Below, one piece after another: positions 29,865-38,310 of a stretch of DNA of 64,000 bases. Within the stretch, counting starts at the first letter, position 1; each line of letters begins with the position of its first letter. Under the pieces are notes generated by a model, which saw only the letters and a list, made by a program, of their open reading frames with translations, did no database searches and had not been told where the DNA came from. This DNA is from Flavobacterium frigoris (GTDB taxonomy: Bacteria; Bacteroidota; Bacteroidia; Flavobacteriales; Flavobacteriaceae): NCBI RefSeq assembly GCF_900111075.1, contig NZ_FOFZ01000004.1, positions 186,001-250,000 of the forward strand, read 5' to 3'. The position numbers and the translations under genes were made by a program.

Positions 29865-29872
29865 CAAAAATA
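29865..29872 (-). promoter_or_regulatory. -7 promoter element abutting the guaA start
   Basis: TATTTTTG on the minus strand matches TAnnTTTG and is separated from the guaA ATG by only 3 bases, which would place transcription start at or next to the ATG. Confidence 0.55.
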
Positions 29873-30037
29873 CTTTTTATATTCGGAATTGAAAAATTGA
29901 ATTTTGAAAAATATCTATTTATTTTTTCGACTACTATTCTATCACATTTTTTATGTCCAAAAAAAATAACTTTTGACCTATAATCTTAAAACAGGCTATT
30001 CCTATTTTGATCCAAAATTAGTATGCTTTTAAAGTAG

Positions 30038-30045
30038 TATCTTTG
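30038..30045 (+). promoter_or_regulatory. -7 promoter element of the lipoprotein gene at 30089
   Basis: TATCTTTG matches TAnnTTTG, 43 bases before the ATG. No clear -33 TTG was found. Confidence 0.6.
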
Positions 30046-30088
30046 CAATTAAAAAGTAAAACTACATTTTAAAATAAATTTATAAAAG

Positions 30089-30616
30089 ATGAAAATAAAA
30101 TCATTTATCGTTATCACCCTTTTGGCCCTATTTATATTTTCATGCAGTGTAGTTGACAAGTTATTGACTTTTACCGTTTCAAATCAAACTGAGTTCACAA
30201 TTGCCAGTAATTTTCCGCTTAATATTGTAAGTGGTATAGCAACACCTGACGTTCCTACTAACTCAAGTAAAGAATTTGAAAACAACAATACTAAAGCTAA
30301 TCTAGTAAAAGATGTTAAATTAAAAGAATTAAAACTAAGTATAACAGATCCAAACGATAAAACTTTTAGCTTTTTAAAATCAATCCACATCTATATTTCA
30401 ACAGATGCTAATGATGAAATAGAGTTAGCATATTTAGATAATATTAGCGCTACAACAAATACAATATTACTTACACCAACTTCGCAAAAACTAGACAAAT
30501 ATATCAAGGCTTCAAGTTACAAATTGCGAGCAGAAGCAGTCATCAAAGAAACATTGACTACAGATATTACAGTAAAAGCAGATATGAAGTTCAGTGTAAC
30601 CGCGGATCCTTTTTAG
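30089..30616 (+). CDS. Hypothetical lipoprotein
   Basis: The 175-residue protein has a lipoprotein signal ending FIFSC (Cys19). The mature part is rich in beta-type stretches and Ser/Thr/Asn: FTVSNQTEFTIAS, SITDPNDKTFSFLKSIHIYIST, KLRAEAVIKETLTTDITVKADMKF. No family recognised. The overall pattern (short domain with polar and hydrophobic strands after a Cys anchor) is typical of Flavobacterium envelope lipoproteins. It is a single gene behind its own -7 box, converging on a secreted protein gene 18 bases downstream. Confidence 0.78.
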   Translation: MKIKSFIVITLLALFIFSCSVVDKLLTFTVSNQTEFTIASNFPLNIVSGIATPDVPTNSSKEFENNNTKANLVKDVKLKELKLSITDPNDKTFSFLKSIHIYISTDANDEIELAYLDNISATTNTILLTPTSQKLDKYIKASSYKLRAEAVIKETLTTDITVKADMKFSVTADPF

Positions 30617-30633
30617 TTCGAAGAAGACAATTT

Positions 30634-31335
30634 TTATTCTTTTATAAATGTAAAATTAGATTTGACTCCTGTGTCAAAATTATTCCACAAGTCAGACAGC
30701 AGTAAATTTCCTTCTTTATCATAAATATAAAAAGCTCCTGTATTTCCTCCCAACGACCCACGGTTTAAAGCTTCTAGCTCTAAATAATTAAGACCCTCTT
30801 GGAGTTCTATTTTGATGTCTTTGAAACTTGATTCTAAGTATAAATTATTTGCTAAAACAGTACCCTTATAATTGTGAATAACGGTAGCTTTAATCAAATC
30901 TCCATCAATTGCACCATAGTCTCTTACTCGAATCGTTAAAGATTTTGACTTTGTACGAATGATTCCAAAATCCAAGTCTTTTAGGTTTAAATAAGAAGTA
31001 TTCTCTTTTAATCCATTATTGACTAATGATTTTTCAATATTCTTATTCATTTTATCTCTCACTTCATCACCTGGATTAATAAAATCATTGGTTTGAATCA
31101 TAGAAATAGGATCAGGATCACCAATTTTAAAATTAGTACTCTGAAATTTGACTTCAGGCTTTTTTAAAATATTAGGAGCAACAATATCTGGTGGAGCAAC
31201 TGGCGCAGGAATCGCTTTTTTAGTTTTAATGCTTGTATCCAAAGGTGGAATCGCTTTAAACTTAGAACTAAACTCAGTTTGAGAATAGCCATTTATTGCA
31301 AAACACATCATAATAACCAATAAAACCTGTTTCAT
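30634..31335 (-). CDS. Secreted protein of unknown function, paralogue of 31507-32103
   Basis: The 233-residue protein has a signal peptide (to about residue 18), then a short KFKAIPP motif, a Pro/Ile-rich linker and a C-terminal beta-rich domain (about 118-233). That domain contains GIIRTKSKSLTIRVRD, DGDLIKATVIHNYKG, LQEGLNYLELEALN and GAFYIYDKEGNLLLSDLWN. Its neighbour at 31507-32103 shares the same layout and these motifs. No known family or enzyme motif was recognised. The pair lies in the same direction with a 171-base gap. An extracellular or periplasmic location is inferred from the signal peptide. Confidence 0.8.
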   Translation of the reverse strand: MKQVLLVIMMCFAINGYSQTEFSSKFKAIPPLDTSIKTKKAIPAPVAPPDIVAPNILKKPEVKFQSTNFKIGDPDPISMIQTNDFINPGDEVRDKMNKNIEKSLVNNGLKENTSYLNLKDLDFGIIRTKSKSLTIRVRDYGAIDGDLIKATVIHNYKGTVLANNLYLESSFKDIKIELQEGLNYLELEALNRGSLGGNTGAFYIYDKEGNLLLSDLWNNFDTGVKSNFTFIKE

Positions 31336-31506
31336 ATTATACCACTTTGTTTTTAAACACTCTCAATATCAAGTTGCGGCAAATATACCAAGCTTTCTAA
31401 TTAGAAAACAAAACCTCGAACGAACATTAAAAAAAATTTAACCTTATTTAACTGAAAGACATCCTACATTTATAGTTCAATCCATATTCTTTATTAAAAA
31501 CCACAT

Positions 31507-32103
31507 TTATTGCTTATCGACAATTATTGTCGCCTTGTATCCTTCTCCAATGTTCCATTGACTCGAAGAAATAAGCTTTCCTTTATCGTCATAAACCTGA
31601 AATTCTGCAGTATTAGGTGCGGCAAAACCTTCATTTAATGCCTCAAAATCAATTGTATTAATTCCTTTTTCGAGTTTCAGTTCAAACCCTTTAAAGTCTC
31701 CATCCAGTAAAACTTCATATTCTACGACCTTATAATTTACATAAATCCTAATTCTATCCCCATCAACATAGGCGCCATCACGATATCTGACCCTTGCCGT
31801 TTTAGAATTTGTTTTAAAAATCCCTAAATCTTGGTTTCTTTTATACACTTCTGATGCAACAATAACATCATTCTTTGGTACTCTAAAATTATTTTCTGCT
31901 ATACTAGCAGGAACATAAGGTACAACTCGAGGTGGATCCGGAATTTGCGGAACTATTGGTTTAATTTTCAAATCCTTGCTTTTAGGAGGAATCGCTTTAA
32001 ACTTACCTTTAAATCCTTCCTGAGCATAACAATTGATATTCGTCCCTAAAATGAAAACAAAGAAGAGAATTCGAACAATCGCGTTTGTATATTTATAAAT
32101 CAT
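31507..32103 (-). CDS. Secreted protein of unknown function, paralogue of 30634-31335
   Basis: The 198-residue protein has a signal peptide (to about residue 27), then GKFKAIPPKSKDLKIKP, a Pro-rich linker (IVPQIPDPPRVVPYVP) and a C-terminal domain. That domain contains GIFKTNSKTARVRYRD, DGDRIRIYVNYKV, LEKGINTIDFEALN and EFQVYDDKGKLISSSQWN. The same blocks in the same order occur in the neighbouring gene. No function can be assigned. The DGDRI-type segment could bind a metal, but this is speculation. Confidence 0.8.
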   Translation of the reverse strand: MIYKYTNAIVRILFFVFILGTNINCYAQEGFKGKFKAIPPKSKDLKIKPIVPQIPDPPRVVPYVPASIAENNFRVPKNDVIVASEVYKRNQDLGIFKTNSKTARVRYRDGAYVDGDRIRIYVNYKVVEYEVLLDGDFKGFELKLEKGINTIDFEALNEGFAAPNTAEFQVYDDKGKLISSSQWNIGEGYKATIIVDKQ

Positions 32104-32367
32104 CTGTACATTTTTTTAAAAAATAAAAAACCAATAGTATATAAAAAAATAAAAATGGCGTAGTTTAATCTCCTACTATAACTTTAAATATTCAAAAATA
32201 GTATACTGTAGCGTTTATAATATGATAAATCCCAACCAGCAAAATCAAACCTTTTTTTATAAAATCAGTATTTTTTATTTTATTATTTTTTATAAATTGC
32301 AAAAAATATACCAAAGTTTATAATCGAATCACATTCCTAAAATAACAAACTAAAAAAACGCAATAAA

Positions 32368-32757
32368 ATGAAAAGAGAAAACATATTAACAGGTTCTCCT
32401 TGGGAAGACAAAATGGGTTATTGTCGTGCTGTACGAATTGGAAACATCATTGAAGTATCAGGAACGGTGGCTATTGTGGATGGGGTAAAAGTAAAATCTG
32501 ACGATGCTTACGCTCAAACACTTAACATCCTTGAAAGAGTAGAAAAAGTACTTGAAGATTTAAATGCGAGCATGAAAGATGTTATTCGTACCCGAATTTT
32601 CACTACTGACATCACTTCATTTGAGGCAGTTGCTACAGCACATGCTCAATTTTTTAAGGATATAAAACCTACTACGGGTTTCTATGAAATTAGCAAATTA
32701 GTAGCTCCTGAATATCTCGTGGAAATTGAATTTACTGCTGTACTTCCTGAAAAATAA
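32368..32757 (+). CDS. RidA/YjgF family enamine-imine deaminase-like protein
   Basis: The 129-residue protein shows the Rid-family pattern: GYCRAVRIGNIIEVSGTVAIVDG at the N-terminus, then TLNILERVEKVLEDLNASMKDVIRTRIFTTD and FTAVLPEK. The family's catalytic-type Arg lies in the VIRTRIF segment. RidA hydrolyses reactive enamine/imine intermediates formed by PLP enzymes; other Rid subfamilies lack a proved activity. This protein begins KRENILTGSPWEDKMGY, like a Rid subgroup different from classical RidA. A CLC transporter gene follows 65 bases downstream. Confidence 0.9.
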   Translation: MKRENILTGSPWEDKMGYCRAVRIGNIIEVSGTVAIVDGVKVKSDDAYAQTLNILERVEKVLEDLNASMKDVIRTRIFTTDITSFEAVATAHAQFFKDIKPTTGFYEISKLVAPEYLVEIEFTAVLPEK

Positions 32758-32822
32758 AATAGTTCGGAAGGATTGTAATACTTTAGCCAAAAATTGCTTG
32801 GGTAATCCCACTATTAACAAGA

Positions 32823-34079
32823 ATGAATTCAGAAAAAATAAAAAAAAATATAGTAGTTGCTCTCAAGTGGATTTCCATTTGTGTTTTGATAGGCTTTTTG
32901 TCAGGCTCAGCATCCGCCTTTTTATTAGTGACGCTGGAATGGGCAGCACAATATAGAGAACAGCACAACTGGATTATTTGGCTCTTGCCAATTGGTGGCT
33001 TATTGATTGGATTAGGGTATCACTATTACGGTCAAGAAGCTATAAAAGGCAATAATTTACTATTAGAAGAATACGAAACGCCAAAAAAGACGATTCCTTT
33101 AATAATGGCTCCGTTAGTGCTTATCGGCACGATAATCACTCATTTATTTGGTGGGTCAGCCGGTCGTGAAGGAACGGCGGTGCAGATGGGTGGCGCAATA
33201 GCTGATCAATTTACCGGCATATTTAAACTCGATAATTCAGAAAGAAAAACACTTATTATTTTAGGAATCAGTGCCGGATTTGCTTCCGTTTTTGGGACAC
33301 CGTTTGCAGGGGCTTTATTTGCTTTAGAGGTTTTATATTTCAGTAAAATCAATTACAAAAGCATTGTTTTATCCATTATAGTAGCCTTTATAGCTTACTA
33401 CACAGTCGAGTTTTGGGCAGTAAAACACACCCATTATTCCATTCCTATCGTTCCTAGTTTTACTTTAACGCTATTGCTTTGGATTATTCCTATTAGTATT
33501 TTGTTTGGTTTGGCAGCCATGCTTTTTTCAAGAAGCACCCATTTTTGGGGTGCTTTATTTTCGAAAACAATACAATATCCCCCACTACGTCCCTTTGTTG
33601 GAGGGATTATACTTGCATTTGCTATGTATTTCATCGGAACTACAAAATACCAAGGCTTAGGAGTTCCTATTATTGTTGAGTCTTTCTCGAATCCAAGTGA
33701 ATATTATGACTTTCTACTCAAAATATTGTTTACCGGTTTTACATTAGGTGCTGGTTTTAAAGGGGGCGAAGTTACCCCGTTATTTTTTATTGGCGCCACA
33801 TTAGGAAGTGCCTTATCCATTTTTGTCCCAATGCCTATAGCACTTTTGGCAGGAATGGGATTTGTGGCAGTATTTTCAGGGGCTACACACACACCTATTG
33901 CCTGCACCGTTATGGGAATGGAACTCTTTGGAATAGAAAGCGGATTATTTATTGGGCTTGCTTGTTTTATAGCTTATTTGGCATCGGGATCAGTAGGTAT
34001 TTACCAATCACAAATAATAAAAGGGCCTAAGCATCTTTTATACCAAAAGTTTAAAAGAAGAAGATTAGACAATTTTTGA
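32823..34079 (+). CDS. CLC-family anion transporter, fluoride (CLC-F)-like
   Basis: The 418-residue polytopic membrane protein is of the CLC family. The gating-glutamate motif is GREGT (114-118, Glu116) rather than the GREGP of chloride CLCs. The usual GSGIP filter motif is replaced by GNNLL (76-80). The third signature region reads GGEVTPLFFIGATLG. The protein is shorter than E. coli ClcA and has no CBS domains. Departures of this type mark the CLC-F fluoride/proton antiporters as I remember them, so fluoride export is the favoured role; chloride transport is not excluded. No fluoride riboswitch was seen in the 65 bases upstream. Confidence 0.8.
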   Translation: MNSEKIKKNIVVALKWISICVLIGFLSGSASAFLLVTLEWAAQYREQHNWIIWLLPIGGLLIGLGYHYYGQEAIKGNNLLLEEYETPKKTIPLIMAPLVLIGTIITHLFGGSAGREGTAVQMGGAIADQFTGIFKLDNSERKTLIILGISAGFASVFGTPFAGALFALEVLYFSKINYKSIVLSIIVAFIAYYTVEFWAVKHTHYSIPIVPSFTLTLLLWIIPISILFGLAAMLFSRSTHFWGALFSKTIQYPPLRPFVGGIILAFAMYFIGTTKYQGLGVPIIVESFSNPSEYYDFLLKILFTGFTLGAGFKGGEVTPLFFIGATLGSALSIFVPMPIALLAGMGFVAVFSGATHTPIACTVMGMELFGIESGLFIGLACFIAYLASGSVGIYQSQIIKGPKHLLYQKFKRRRLDNF

Positions 34080-34132
34080 TCTAAAAAACAACGTTAATTT
34101 CTAAATATTTTCAACATTACATTAAAAAAATG

Positions 34133-34140
34133 TAAATTCG
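34133..34140 (+). promoter_or_regulatory. Near-consensus -7 element abutting nrnA
   Basis: TAAATTCG matches TAnnTTTG in all but one position and ends 6 bases before the ATG at 34147. It would give a leaderless or near-leaderless transcript. Confidence 0.35.
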
Positions 34141-34146
34141 CACACT

Positions 34147-35154
34147 ATGAAAATACAAGACATTCAAGCGATACAGTTGTTATTAGCAACACCAAAAAAA
34201 ATTGCAATTATTCCACATAGAGGTCCTGACGGGGATGCTATGGGTTCTACCTTAGGATTATATCACTTTTTATTGAAAAATAATCATGAGCCTATCGTGA
34301 TTGCTCCAAATGAATTTCCGGATTTCCTCGCTTGGCTTCCAGGCTCAGAAACCGTTAAAATATTCGAAAAAGACAAAGAAAACTGTACTAAAATACTAGA
34401 AGCTGTAGACCTTATTTTTACGTTAGACTTCAATGCTTTGCACCGCGTGGGTGGCGATATGGAAACTGTTTTAGCCGCGATGAAGGCGCCATTTATCATG
34501 ATTGATCATCATCAAAAACCAGACGATTATGCTGCTTACACGTATTCAGACACCTCTTTTGGTTCCACTTGCGAAATGCTTTACAACTTCATTTCCTTTC
34601 TTGGTAAAAAAGAAGACATCGACAAGATTATAGGAACCTGTATTTATACTGGAATCCTGACTGATTCCGGTTCTTTTCGATTCCCGGGCACTACAGGAAA
34701 CACGCATAGAATTGTTGCCGAATTAATTGATTTAGGTGTTGAAAATACTAAAATACCCACTTTGCTTTTTGAAAATAGTTCGTATAGCAGATTGCAATTA
34801 TTGGGTAGAGCGCTTCAAAACTTGAAAGTAATCCCAGAACATCAAACAAGCTATACTACGCTTACACAGGACGAATTAAATACCTTTGGTTATGTGAAAG
34901 GCGATACTGAAGGCATCGTAAACTATGGTTTGAGCATAAAAGGAATTATTTTTACTGCCATTTTTATCGAAAACAAAGACGAAAAAATAATCAAAATATC
35001 TTTTCGTTCACAAGGAGACTTTGATGTCAATCAATTTGCAAGAGATCATTTTCAAGGTGGAGGACATCGCAATGCTGCTGGAGGAAAATCAGAAGTATCA
35101 ATGGAAGAAACTGTACGCAAATTTGAGGAATTAATAACAAAACTAACGATATAA
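34147..35154 (+). CDS. nrnA: DHH-DHHA1 phosphoesterase, NrnA-like (oligoribonuclease/pAp phosphatase)
   Basis: The 335-residue protein has the RecJ-like DHH domain with HRGPDGDAMGSTLGL (metal ligands), then the DHH motif IDHHQKPDDY. The C-terminal DHHA1 domain has GGGHRNAAGG, which binds substrate. NrnA enzymes degrade nano-RNA and dephosphorylate 3'-phosphoadenosine 5'-phosphate; both roles are family knowledge. It heads a close run with gldI (gap 6 bases) and two immunophilin fusions. A near-consensus -7 element lies just ahead of the ATG. Confidence 0.92.
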   Translation: MKIQDIQAIQLLLATPKKIAIIPHRGPDGDAMGSTLGLYHFLLKNNHEPIVIAPNEFPDFLAWLPGSETVKIFEKDKENCTKILEAVDLIFTLDFNALHRVGGDMETVLAAMKAPFIMIDHHQKPDDYAAYTYSDTSFGSTCEMLYNFISFLGKKEDIDKIIGTCIYTGILTDSGSFRFPGTTGNTHRIVAELIDLGVENTKIPTLLFENSSYSRLQLLGRALQNLKVIPEHQTSYTTLTQDELNTFGYVKGDTEGIVNYGLSIKGIIFTAIFIENKDEKIIKISFRSQGDFDVNQFARDHFQGGGHRNAAGGKSEVSMEETVRKFEELITKLTI

Positions 35155-35160
35155 TCCATC

Positions 35161-35856
35161 ATGAAATTTAGTCCTATTATCGTAATTATCTTATTTTTAT
35201 CACTTATGGTTTCCAGTTGCAAACAGCACCAGGAAGCACGAAGACCTATTTCACAAACTTCAGGGAGTTTCATGAAAAAATCAGTGGTAAGAAATAAAAA
35301 ATTAGTGGCTGGTGAAGAAGATCAGATCAAAAAACTGATGAAAAGCAATCCAGAAGTGAATTATATTGCCTCTTCAAAAGGCTATTGGTATTCCTACGAC
35401 ACTCAAAATGAAATAGACACGCTGACTCCAAAAAAAGGAGATGTGGTGTTCTTTGACTATGAAATAAAAGATCTTAACGGTGCTATCATATATTCTGAAT
35501 TAGAATTAAGACCACAAACCTATTATGTCGACAAACAAGACATTATGATGGGATTAAGAGACGGTATTAAACTAATGCATAAAAACGAGAAAGTTAATTT
35601 TCTTTTTCCATCGCATATGGGATTTGGCTATCATGGAGACAATAAAAGAATAGGTGTAAACCAACCTTTGATTTGCACCGTGACCCTGCATGATTTTAAA
35701 CCAGAAGCCGTCTATAAAAAACAAATAGTACCCAAATCAACCCCTATTAATCCTGCTGTAAAAACAGTAACGACAGACAGTACCCAACCAGTACCGGCTC
35801 CAATAAAAAAAACAATCCCAACTCCGATAAAACAAAAAGACACTTTAAAACAGTAA
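35161..35856 (+). CDS. gldI: Gliding motility lipoprotein GldI (FKBP-type prolyl isomerase)
   Basis: The 231-residue lipoprotein has a signal ending MVSSC (Cys20). The FKBP-like domain spans about 70-180: GDVVFFDYEIKDLNGAIIYS, MMGLRDGIKLMHKNEKVNFLFPSHMGFGYHG and NQPLICTVTLHDF. The C-terminal tail is Pro/Thr/Lys-rich. GldI is one of the lipoproteins needed for gliding motility and type IX secretion in Flavobacterium johnsoniae, thought to help fold other envelope proteins. It starts 6 bases after nrnA, and two more prolyl isomerase genes follow. Confidence 0.92.
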   Translation: MKFSPIIVIILFLSLMVSSCKQHQEARRPISQTSGSFMKKSVVRNKKLVAGEEDQIKKLMKSNPEVNYIASSKGYWYSYDTQNEIDTLTPKKGDVVFFDYEIKDLNGAIIYSELELRPQTYYVDKQDIMMGLRDGIKLMHKNEKVNFLFPSHMGFGYHGDNKRIGVNQPLICTVTLHDFKPEAVYKKQIVPKSTPINPAVKTVTTDSTQPVPAPIKKTIPTPIKQKDTLKQ

Positions 35857-35872
35857 GTTAACCACTATCATT

Positions 35873-36997
35873 ATGAAAAAAAGAATCTTATTCGTATTAC
35901 TCACAATCGCCACATTGTTTTCCTGCAATGAGGAAAACAGCAACCTTCCAGATGGTTTATATGCCAAAATACAAACTAACAAAGGTGATATAATAGTAGC
36001 TTTAGATTATAATAAAGCACCTATAACGGTCGCTAATTTTGTTACTTTGGCCGAAGGTAAAAATGATTTTGTCACTAATAACAACCTGAAAGCTAAACCC
36101 TTTTATGATGGATTAAGATTCCATAGAGTGATTAAAGATTTTATGATACAAACAGGAGATCCATTAGGTACAGGTTCAGGTGATGCTGGGTATAAATTTA
36201 AAGATGAAATTACTGATATGCGCTTTGATGCAGGTGGCGTTTTGGCAATGGCAAATAACGGCCCAGCCACTAACAGCAGTCAGTTTTTCATTACACACGT
36301 TGCAACCCCATGGTTAGACGGCAAACATACTATTTTTGGACATGTAGTCGATAAAGGGATGGATGTCGTAAACTTGATTGAGCAAAGTGATTTAGTTAAT
36401 AAAGTTACAATTATCCGAAAAGGAGAAGCCGCAAAAAAATTTAATGCAGAGAAAACTTTTTATGACTACTTCTCTGTGGAATCTGAAAAGCAAAAGCAAA
36501 AACTGGCTTTAGAAGAACAAAGTAAAAAAAAATACGATGAGAAATATAAAGATGTCCGTGAAGACAAGGTAAAATATTTTAATGCTTTAAGAAGCAAAGC
36601 TACAAAAACATCTACAGGACTAAAATATGTAATTACAACCAAAGCAGCTGGCAAAAAACCAGCAAAAGGCACAACAGTATATATTCATTATGCAGGTTTT
36701 CTAGAAGATGGTCATCTTTTTGATACAAGTATAGAAAATGTTGCTCAAACCTACGGGAAATTTGACCCTGATAGAGCTGCTCAAAATGGATATCAGCCAA
36801 TTCCATTTCAAGCTGGAAAAAAGGATGGGTTGATTCCTGGATTCATTGAAGGATTAGAAAAATTATCTTTTGGTGACAAAGCAATTTTGTTCATACCATC
36901 ACACCTAGCATATGGCGCTGGCGGTGCAGGAGATGTAATTCCTCCCAATGCAAATATTGTTTTTGAAATAGAATTATTGGAAACAATGCCTCAATAA
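35873..36997 (+). CDS. Dual-domain peptidyl-prolyl isomerase lipoprotein (cyclophilin + FKBP)
   Basis: The 374-residue lipoprotein has a signal ending LFSC (Cys18). A cyclophilin domain covers about 27-185 (FYDGLRFHRVIKDFMIQTGD, GVLAMANNGPATNSSQFFIT, WLDGKHTIFGHV) and an FKBP domain about 240-374 (GTTVYIHYAGFLEDGHLFDT, AYGAGGAGDVIPPNANIVFE). A charged helical linker joins them. Both catalytic cores look intact, including the FHRVI and SSQFFIT cyclophilin residues. It should act on the periplasmic side of the envelope. It lies 16 bases after gldI and is very similar to the next gene. Confidence 0.95.
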   Translation: MKKRILFVLLTIATLFSCNEENSNLPDGLYAKIQTNKGDIIVALDYNKAPITVANFVTLAEGKNDFVTNNNLKAKPFYDGLRFHRVIKDFMIQTGDPLGTGSGDAGYKFKDEITDMRFDAGGVLAMANNGPATNSSQFFITHVATPWLDGKHTIFGHVVDKGMDVVNLIEQSDLVNKVTIIRKGEAAKKFNAEKTFYDYFSVESEKQKQKLALEEQSKKKYDEKYKDVREDKVKYFNALRSKATKTSTGLKYVITTKAAGKKPAKGTTVYIHYAGFLEDGHLFDTSIENVAQTYGKFDPDRAAQNGYQPIPFQAGKKDGLIPGFIEGLEKLSFGDKAILFIPSHLAYGAGGAGDVIPPNANIVFEIELLETMPQ

Positions 36998-37037
36998 TCG
37001 AATAGAAATATATAATTAGTCCTTAAATAAATATAAA

Positions 37038-38219
37038 ATGAAACTTAAATTTTTATTTTTAGTGTGCATCGGAATGTTAAATGCGCAGGCTCAGACCACA
37101 AAAAAAACTGTCCCTGTTAAGAAATCTAGTACAACCGTTAAGACTGTAGTAAAAACTCCAGTTATTGAAGGTGTTTTTGCCACTTTTTCAACAACAAAAG
37201 GCGACATCACAACTCAGTTAGAATACGAAAAAACACCTATTACAGTTGCCAATTTTATTTCGCTTGTTGAAGGAAAAAACACTCTTGTGACTGACGATAA
37301 ACTAAAAGGAAAACCTTTTTATGATGGATTAAAATTTCATCGTGTAATCCCGAACTTCATGATTCAAGGAGGCGATCCTACAGGAAGTGGAGCTGGCAGT
37401 ACTGGCTATGCTTTCAAAGATGAATTTACTGATCTGAAGTTTGACAAAGGTGGCATTTTGGCTATGGCTAACTCAGGCCCAGCCACTAACTCAAGTCAAT
37501 TCTTTATAACTCATAAAGATACACCATGGCTAAATGGAAAGCATACCATTTTTGGACATGTAACTGAGGGTATGAATGTCGTGAATGCAATCGCTCAAGG
37601 TGATGTGATTACTAAGATCACTATTACACGCAAAGGTACTCTTGCAAAAAAGTTTGATGCTCCAAAAGTATTTTCTGAATATTTTCTAAACAAAGAAGAA
37701 GAGGCTAAAAAACAAGCTTTAATTGAAGCAGAAAGTAAGAAAGCCTCTATTGAAAAATACGCACCGGTAATTGCTTCAAAAAAGGCATATTTTGCAACTG
37801 TAAAAGCAACTGCGACGACAACTCCTTCCGGACTGACTTACAAAATAGTTCAAAAAGGAACAGATGTAAAACCAATTGATGGTAGCACTTTCTATTTTCA
37901 CTATGCCGGTTATTTTGAAGATGGAAATTTATTTGACAGCAGCTATGAAGACGTAAATAAATCGTACGGTAAATACGATGAAAATAGAGCCGCACAAAAC
38001 GGATATCAAGCCTTTCCTTTTCAGGCTGGAAAAAAAGACGGTATGATTCCTGGATTTTTAGAAGGATTAAGCCTAATGTCTTATGGAGACAAAGCGGTAT
38101 TATTTATTCCTTCTAATTTGGCTTATGGAGCACAAGGCGCTGGTGGTGTTATACCGCCAAATACAACGCTAATTTTTGAATTGGAGATGTTCGAAAAACC
38201 GACAGGTCCAAAACAATAA
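37038..38219 (+). CDS. Dual-domain peptidyl-prolyl isomerase, secreted paralogue
   Basis: The 393-residue protein has the same cyclophilin-linker-FKBP layout as its upstream neighbour, but a plain signal peptide (MKLKFLFLVCIGMLNAQAQ) and a Thr/Lys/Val-rich spacer before the cyclophilin domain. There is no lipobox Cys, so it is probably soluble in the periplasm, whereas the neighbour is membrane-anchored. Conserved motifs include KFHRVIPNFMIQGGD, SSQFFITHKDTPWLNGKH and AYGAQGAGGVIPPNTTLIFE. A tandem duplication followed by change in localisation is the simplest explanation. A terminator closes the operon. Confidence 0.95.
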   Translation: MKLKFLFLVCIGMLNAQAQTTKKTVPVKKSSTTVKTVVKTPVIEGVFATFSTTKGDITTQLEYEKTPITVANFISLVEGKNTLVTDDKLKGKPFYDGLKFHRVIPNFMIQGGDPTGSGAGSTGYAFKDEFTDLKFDKGGILAMANSGPATNSSQFFITHKDTPWLNGKHTIFGHVTEGMNVVNAIAQGDVITKITITRKGTLAKKFDAPKVFSEYFLNKEEEAKKQALIEAESKKASIEKYAPVIASKKAYFATVKATATTTPSGLTYKIVQKGTDVKPIDGSTFYFHYAGYFEDGNLFDSSYEDVNKSYGKYDENRAAQNGYQAFPFQAGKKDGMIPGFLEGLSLMSYGDKAVLFIPSNLAYGAQGAGGVIPPNTTLIFELEMFEKPTGPKQ

Positions 38220-38251
38220 AAAAAAGACTTTAAGAGAGATTTTAAAAACAG

Positions 38252-38285
38252 AAACCCGATACATTTTTAGATGTATCGGGTTTTT
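38252..38285 (+). terminator. Terminator of the nrnA-gldI-immunophilin operon
   Basis: A 13-bp perfect stem (38252-38264 with 38271-38283) has a T-rich loop and is followed by T5, 32 bases after the last stop codon. Confidence 0.88.
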
Positions 38286-38310
38286 ATCATTTAATAGATT
38301 TCTTTAACTA

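Noticed and set aside
32758..32822. Possible fluoride riboswitch before the CLC gene
   Set aside because: The 65-base gap shows none of the conserved blocks of the crcB motif that I can recall.
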